Shown: positions 59,896 through 64,000 of the stretch, piece after piece
How the letters are laid out: each line of letters starts with the position of its first letter
Position numbering within the stretch: the stretch's first letter is position 1
NCBI RefSeq assembly: GCF_003113895.1
Contig: NZ_BDUD01000001.1
Location: 3,996,037 to 4,060,036 of the forward strand
DNA from: Nostoc commune NIES-4072
GTDB taxonomy: Bacteria > Cyanobacteriota > Cyanobacteriia > Cyanobacteriales > Nostocaceae
Direction of reading: 5' to 3'
DNA: 64,000 bases
Translations under genes and position numbers: made by a program
The notes under the pieces: model-generated
Told to the model about the DNA's origin: nothing
The model's database searches: none
Seen by the model: only the letters and a program-made list of their open reading frames with translations

Positions 59896-60512
59896 AATAC
59901 TTCCAATGATTAGTAATCCTCTAGCTACTGGTAGCTTATTAGTATTCATACATTTTATCCAATAATAAATATTGAGTTTTCATCACTTTTATTGATTCTT
60001 ATCCCAAACCCTTGCGTTTCTCTCAATAACTTGTCTCATTAAGTACTTATCTTAGTTGATATTGACTTTGTAATAATCACTAAATTACAGCTTATCAGCA
60101 GCATAATCAAGGGTTGCTTCAAAAGATCCTACTAAACCCACTTTTCCTACTTTACTAAACCAGTAATATTGTAAGTAAATATATCTGATAATGCTGGAAT
60201 CGCTGTAATTTCATTGGATGCTGTACTCTGGAATCTTTGACGTCAGCCAAATACTCAATTAGACTCTGTTAAATACGCCCAATTTGTGCTATTTCTGTTA
60301 GCTGGCGATGATTACGAGAATTTTTACTAGGATCAACAGATTTAGTTGCAAAGCCTTCTGACATCAACTTAACTCCTGGCAATTTTCAACGGTAGCATTG
60401 AATTCACCTCATTGATCTTGCTCAGTCGTCAAGCCCATTTTTTACACGGTCGTTTATGCTTATCCTTTTTAATTTGTCAACTCTTTATACCAAATTAGAT
60501 GAGGTTACTCTG
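59896..60512. other. Gene-poor region upstream of the M15 peptidase gene's 3' end
   Basis: About 600 bases with no long gene. A 31-codon frame on the - strand with a good ribosome site is listed separately. The rest shows no feature I can support. Confidence 0.3.
60269..60364 (-). CDS. Possible 31-residue small ORF
   Basis: ATG 60364 is preceded on the - strand by CAGGAG with 7-8 bases spacing, a good ribosome site. The product begins MSEGFATKSVDPSKN and ends QIGRI. It may be a small gene or the 5' end of a truncated one. The ribosome site is the only evidence. Confidence 0.25.
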   Translation of the reverse strand: MSEGFATKSVDPSKNSRNHRQLTEIAQIGRI

Positions 60513-61328
60513 CTAGTTTAACTGTAAAAGGCTCCTAGTTTCTTCGCCTACTACACCATCGGGGGACAACCCTTTTGACTGTTGAAAAGCTTTTACAGCC
60601 TGTTCTGTAGCTTGGTCAAATACCTGGTTGGCTTGTTGTAATTCAATATTAGCTTTTCTAAGAGCTAATTGCATTTCGCCTACATCTTTTCCTTGTTGTA
60701 ATGGGCTTGTCAGCTTTAAAACTCTAGGATATTCAACGTTTGAGAATCCTTCAGCAGGAGAATTATAAATACAATTTAAGGTTTTTTCCCCTAAATCTCC
60801 ATCTTCAGCAATCTGTTTATTTGGATTTGCCTTGTTCCATAGTTTTTGGAAAGCTTTGATTGAATTGGGACGGATATCTTTAATTTCATTAGATGTGCAA
60901 TCAAAGTGCATTGGATCTTTGTCGCCATAAGTCCATCTCCATCCATGACTGGTCATTAGAGATTTCACTTTTGCCCACTCTTCTATGTCTAAAGACCCAC
61001 CCTTTTGATGGTCTGATTTTCCTGGATATCCTACCAAATTATCAATTAATCCCCTCTGCTTTTGGCTATAAAGCATTGCTTGGGCAATGACAGAACGATA
61101 GGCACTATTAATAGTCAAAGGTTTTGCGTAAGCTCTCAATGCTGCTTCTAAGGCATTCCGTGCAGGAAGCTGGCAGTAAGGGAAAAGTCCTTCACCTTTG
61201 TTAATATTTAAGTCGGAAATACTGACTAATGAATTAGGAACTAATTGATTTAATTGCCAAAACAACTGCAAATCTAATCCACGAACTGCGATTGTACTAC
61301 CTGCTGTTATCTCTTTAACTAATACCAT
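60513..61328 (-). CDS. Peptidase M15 (VanY/D-Ala-D-Ala-type) with peptidoglycan-binding repeat
   Basis: A 271-residue protein. The N-terminal ~150 residues have the M15 pattern: NSAYRSVIAQAMLY, then the first metal motif SDHQKGGSLDIE (H, D) and the second DPMHFDC (H). Two peptidoglycan-binding type segments follow (FQKLWNKANP...IAEDGDLGEKT and QAVKAFQQSKGLSPDGVVGEET). It should hydrolyse a peptide bond in cell wall peptides. No signal peptide is visible, which is unusual for a wall enzyme and could indicate a lysin-like protein carried by a mobile element. The start is ATG 61328; no strong ribosome site. Confidence 0.82.
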   Translation of the reverse strand: MVLVKEITAGSTIAVRGLDLQLFWQLNQLVPNSLVSISDLNINKGEGLFPYCQLPARNALEAALRAYAKPLTINSAYRSVIAQAMLYSQKQRGLIDNLVGYPGKSDHQKGGSLDIEEWAKVKSLMTSHGWRWTYGDKDPMHFDCTSNEIKDIRPNSIKAFQKLWNKANPNKQIAEDGDLGEKTLNCIYNSPAEGFSNVEYPRVLKLTSPLQQGKDVGEMQLALRKANIELQQANQVFDQATEQAVKAFQQSKGLSPDGVVGEETRSLLQLN

Positions 61329-61673
61329 AATTCTATTTTCGCTCCCTCTTGAGCTTTTTTAGCTTCAAGTAATATCTGAAGTTTTCTACATCTGGCATCA
61401 TGTCTTTTCCAGAAATCCAGCTAAAATTACAAAAAGATGGGGTATAGGGGTATAGCTAATCAGACTTACCAAGATGCCAAAAGATACTAGCAATAGGCTA
61501 TACATCTAAGCCTATGTAAGACAAAATTAATTACATAATTTTGACCTGAAATCCTTATCTAGTCAAGAACTCATGTGTAAATTTTTCTGTACAATTACTT
61601 ACTAAACCCGACATACTTTGACACCATCACTTGGCATTAGTGCCGTCGGTTCAGATTTTCAAGTGATCACCGA
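61329..61673. other. Intergenic region
   Basis: AT-rich sequence with no gene. CACTTG and CAAGTG lie about 30 bases apart near 61628-61665 and could pair. Nothing else I can support. Confidence 0.3.
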
Positions 61674-61732
61674 AAGACGACTTGGAAGCCCGTTCCTTCA
61701 GGGTACGGGAGGAATTGTCGCCAAGTCGTCTT
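61674..61732 (+). mobile_element. IS200/IS605-like end structure (nested hairpin)
   Basis: AAGACGACTTGG (61674-61685) pairs exactly with CCAAGTCGTCTT (61721-61732). Inside is a second stem-loop with CCCGT and ACGGG arms (CCCGTTCC to GGTACGGG). A GAAGCCCG...CGGGAG stem just after the end of tnpB is the usual look of IS200/IS605-type right ends. A CACCGCGTAAAGCCGGGGGATG segment at 61801-61822 resembles another end of the same type. No tnpA or tnpB is present, so this is a remnant or a non-autonomous element. Confidence 0.5.
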
Positions 61733-61789
61733 AGTCATTAGTATTATTAAACACGAAAAATCGTGTATAACTACTAATGACTAATGACT
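61733..61789. repeat. Nested hairpins and STRR-like ACTAATGACT repeat
   Basis: AGTCATTAGT (61733-61742) can pair with ACTAATGACT (61773-61782); a second CTAATGACT follows to 61789. A 6-bp hairpin, ACACGA/TCGTGT, lies inside at 61751-61766. Confidence 0.6.
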
Positions 61790-61832
61790 TCGATTTCCCT
61801 CACCGCGTAAAGCCGGGGGATGAGTTAAGCGT

Positions 61833-62353
61833 ATCGACGGGTATTTTCAATGGGTTAGCCCAAGCTTTGAACGAGTGTTTGGCTGGACGTTGGACGAAAT
61901 GACATCCTATCCCTGGACTGATTATGTTCATGCAGGCAATATTAGCGAATCAGTCTTAGAAGCCGACAGTCTTTTTTTCGGTAACAAAACCATTAAGTTT
62001 GACGCTATCGCTTTCTGGTGACAACAACTTCATCAATGGTCTGGATTGCCAACAGTGCAGGTGATATTATAAAAAATGTCCCTTGGTGGGAGAAATTTAC
62101 CGAGTAGACCCCCGAAGATTATAAAGGGTACGGTTGGCTGGATGCTATTCATCTTAATGAGCGACAATCGACCACAGAAATTTGGACGCGATCGCTACTA
62201 ACGAAAACACCAGTTGTTGAGTACCGATGGTACGACGGACAGTATCGCTACGTGAGCGATGCCTACGCACTCCTAGAAATTGCCTTAGAAGTCAAGCATA
62301 TCTGGATTGCAGATGATAACCAAAATCTTGAAGCTGAAATTATTGGTATCTAA
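61833..62353 (+). pseudogene. Broken PAS-domain gene (sensor kinase fragment)
   Basis: Two frames together give a PAS/PAC-like sequence. The first part reads GYFQWVSPSFERVFGWTLDE and SYPWTDYVHAGNISES, then meets a stop near FW. After a frameshift it resumes with SSMVWIANSAGDI, a further in-frame stop after KFTE, then DYKGYGWLDAIHLNER and EYRWYDGQYRYVSDAYALLE. PAS domains bind small ligands or cofactors in sensor kinases; no kinase or cyclase part remains. At least one frameshift and two stops show that it is dead. Confidence 0.72.
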
Positions 62354-62358
62354 ACAGC

Positions 62359-62610
62359 ATGACAGATAAAACAGATTTATCAAAAATAATTGCCAGCCAA
62401 GGCGACAATCCACTAATTCTGTCACCCGAAAATTTGCAATCACAAGAAGATGTAGAACTTGAGCGTAAGCTGCGAGAACTCAAGTTTAAACAAGAACTAA
62501 GAAAAGATTGGATTTTATTTATTGTCAGGGATGTAGTAATTTTTCCTGCCGCTATCCTTTTTATTTTTGCTGTCAGTGGTTATTCCCTATTTCTTCATAT
62601 TCATGGGTAA
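62359..62610 (+). CDS. Small single-pass membrane protein
   Basis: An 83-residue protein. Residues 1-55 are polar with a charged helix (LERKLRELKFKQELRKDW), and residues ~56-80 are one hydrophobic helix (ILFIVRDVVIFPAAILFIFAV). It begins 6 bp after the stop of the PAS pseudogene. I do not recognise the family. The composition and helix look like a real membrane protein, but a chance frame cannot be excluded. Confidence 0.5.
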   Translation: MTDKTDLSKIIASQGDNPLILSPENLQSQEDVELERKLRELKFKQELRKDWILFIVRDVVIFPAAILFIFAVSGYSLFLHIHG

Positions 62611-63034
62611 CTTACTCGGACTACAATTTTTAATCAACCACAGAGACGCAAAGTACACAGAGAAAAAAGAGATGATATAGGAATCCGGTTTGATTTGGAG
62701 AAAATATACGTAGGATGTGTTAGCACAGAGAGTACGGCATAAAACTCGTGTTCATAGTGCGTTACGAACTCCGTTCTAACACACTCTACAATACTTAATT
62801 TCGTTCAAAAATCAAATAGTAATCCTATATTCACAAACAATTTGGAATTGTTGGAAATTGTTTCTCTCTGCGTTCTCTGCTGCTTTGCGGCTATTTAAAA
62901 AATATTACACCAGTAAATTTGCGTAACTAATTTTACAGACGACGAAGCCAACTTGCTACAAGTAAACTCATCTTTATATCCACACAAATTTTGCTGGATA
63001 TAAAGTAAGTATCTGATGGAAATCATCTAAAAAT
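62611..63034. other. Intergenic region with MITE copy B
   Basis: This 424-base gap holds the MITE-like copy at 62677-62828. It also carries the degenerate phrase CACAGAGACGCAAAGTACACAGAG (in pieces) around 62640-62665, a common Nostoc dispersed sequence. The lemA promoter should lie near its right end. No gene seen. Confidence 0.5.
62677..62828. mobile_element. MITE-like repeat, copy B (inverted)
   Basis: A 152-bp copy of the element at 59746-59895 in reverse orientation. Left end ATAGGAATCCGGTTTGAT, right end ATCAAATAGTAATCCTAT. The interior has GTGCGTTACGAACTCCGTTC and TAACACACTCTACAATA, complementary to copy A. The part from 62708 to 62745 differs from copy A. Confidence 0.8.
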
Positions 63035-63622
63035 ATGGGGCTTTTAATATTTTCTGTTGCTTTAGTCGCCATTGTTGCTGTAATTATCATTAATAGCTAC
63101 AACGATTTAGTCAAGTATCGCAATCGTTACAAAAATGCTTATTCTCAAATCGATGTTCAATTACAGCGTCGCTATGATTTAATTCCCAACTTGGTGGAAA
63201 CTGCTAAAGGGTATATGAAACATGAACGGGAAACTCTAGAGGCAGTTATTGCAGCTCGAAATTCTGCAATTAATGCTAGCAGTCGTGCAGCGAAAAATCC
63301 CGGCGATCCACAAGCGATGCAACAGTTGGGCAATGCTGAAGGGGCGCTAACGGGTGCTTTAAGTCGGTTGATGGTACTTTCAGAATCTTATCCCGAATTG
63401 AAAGCCGATCGCGCCATGACTCAGGTTATGGAAGAATTATCTTCCACTGAAAACCGGATTGCTTTTGCACGTCAGGCTTTTAATGACGCGGTGACACTTT
63501 ACAACACTAAGAGTGAGTCTTTCCCCAGCAACCTTGTGGCTAATACTTTTAACTTTACCGTTGCAGAATTGCTCCCCGAAGCTACTCCAGAAATGAGAAA
63601 TGCTCCACGCGTGTCTTTTTAG
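63035..63622 (+). CDS. LemA family protein
   Basis: A 195-residue LemA-type protein with one N-terminal membrane helix (MGLLIFSVALVAIVAVIIIN) and a long helical body. It has the LemA signatures YNDLVKYRNRYKNAYSQIDVQ, RYDLIPNLVETAKGY, a HERETLEAV segment and a late FNFTVAELLPEATPEMRNAPRVSF segment. The role is not well defined in bacteria. LemA genes are commonly next to membrane metallopeptidase genes, as here. The following gene starts 7 bp later, so the two are co-transcribed. It looks like an ordinary chromosomal gene. Confidence 0.92.
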   Translation: MGLLIFSVALVAIVAVIIINSYNDLVKYRNRYKNAYSQIDVQLQRRYDLIPNLVETAKGYMKHERETLEAVIAARNSAINASSRAAKNPGDPQAMQQLGNAEGALTGALSRLMVLSESYPELKADRAMTQVMEELSSTENRIAFARQAFNDAVTLYNTKSESFPSNLVANTFNFTVAELLPEATPEMRNAPRVSF

Positions 63623-63628
63623 GTGTCT

Positions 63629-64000
63629 ATGAATTTCTTTGAACATCAGGATCGGGCACGCCAAAATACGCAACAATTAATCGGGTTATTTTCCCTGTCG
63701 ATCGCAGTCATGATTATGGCGATTTATATTGCCACTTTATTTCTGTTGGGCATGGCTCCCCGTATTTGGTGGCATCCAGGGATATTTCTCTACGTGGCTG
63801 GGATTACAATAGTTGCGATCGCAATCGGAAGCTTATATAAAATTGCCTATCTCCGTGAGGGCGGAAGCGTAATTGCCCAAGAGTTAGGGGGAAGACTCCT
63901 GATACGAGATATGGCAGATGAACCAGGGCGACAACTATTAAATATTGTCGAGGAAATGGCGATCGCTTCTGGTATTTCCGTCCCCGAAGTTTATCTCCTG
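63629..64000 (+). CDS. M48-type membrane metallopeptidase, N-terminal part (3' end outside window)
   Basis: An open frame from ATG 63629 to the end of the window (124 codons). It begins MNFFEHQDRARQNTQQLIGL and has two hydrophobic helices (FSLSIAVMIMAIYIATLFLL and FLYVAGITIVAIAIGSLY), then ELGGRLL, and the family phrase RQLLNIVEEMAIASGISVPEVYLL just before the expected HEXXH. The metal site itself is outside the window. Pairing with lemA is typical. It is not complete, so activity cannot be judged. Confidence 0.85.
   Translation, partial: MNFFEHQDRARQNTQQLIGLFSLSIAVMIMAIYIATLFLLGMAPRIWWHPGIFLYVAGITIVAIAIGSLYKIAYLREGGSVIAQELGGRLLIRDMADEPGRQLLNIVEEMAIASGISVPEVYLL

Overview
The window looks like chromosome or megaplasmid from a filamentous, heterocyst-forming type cyanobacterium (Nostocales). 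The evidence is the many GCGATCGC (HIP1) octamers, heptanucleotide STRR repeats, palindromic small elements, PEP-CTERM proteins, and enzymes known mainly from cyanobacterial natural-product pathways (CylC- and CylK-type proteins, FAAL, PfaD). No 16S or tRNA gene is present, so the genus is inferred.

Bases 1-22538 (+ strand) hold one assembly line: the 3' end of a PfaD-type enoyl reductase, a free acyl carrier protein (ACP), three modular polyketide synthases (PKS), a free-standing NRPS adenylation-condensation protein, and a 12-helix MFS exporter. Module order is PKS1 KS-AT-DH-cMT-KR-ACP, PKS2 KS-AT-KR-ACP, PKS3 KS-AT-ACP-C-ACP, then A-C. The A domain has no carrier protein of its own, so it probably charges the terminal carrier of PKS3. 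Three PEP-CTERM secreted proteins follow at 23.1-25.9 kb, then transposase debris at 26.3-26.9 kb.

Bases 26930-54398 (- strand) hold a second set of fourteen genes, all in one direction. In transcription order they are: fatty acyl-AMP ligase, ACP, CylC-like dimetal halogenase, PKS4 (KS-AT-KR-ACP), PKS5 (KS-AT-ACP with altered KS and AT active sites), a TubC-docking protein with an unrecognised ~560-residue body, a short-chain dehydrogenase, an MGDG-synthase-like glycosyltransferase, UDP-galactopyranose mutase, a SAM methyltransferase, a second glycosyltransferase, a 14-helix MFS exporter, and two CylK/BrtB-like beta-propeller enzymes. The expected logic is that a fatty acid is activated, loaded on the ACP, chlorinated at an unactivated carbon, extended and glycosylated, and the alkyl chloride is then displaced by a CylK-type enzyme to form a new C-C or C-O bond. 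The two gene sets point towards each other and may make one product or two. I do not recognise the whole cluster as a described pathway.

Bases 54.4-64 kb are different. A 3.3 kb gene-poor stretch is followed by a plasmid-type DNA-binding protein and a ParA/StbB/TraL-like NTPase behind a nested palindrome, a cytochrome P450 fragment, an M15 peptidase with peptidoglycan-binding repeats, IS200/IS605-like end structures, a broken PAS-domain gene, a small membrane protein, two inverted copies of a ~150 bp MITE-like repeat, and finally lemA with the start of an M48 metallopeptidase gene that runs off the window. This looks like the scarred edge of a mobile or variable region next to housekeeping genes.
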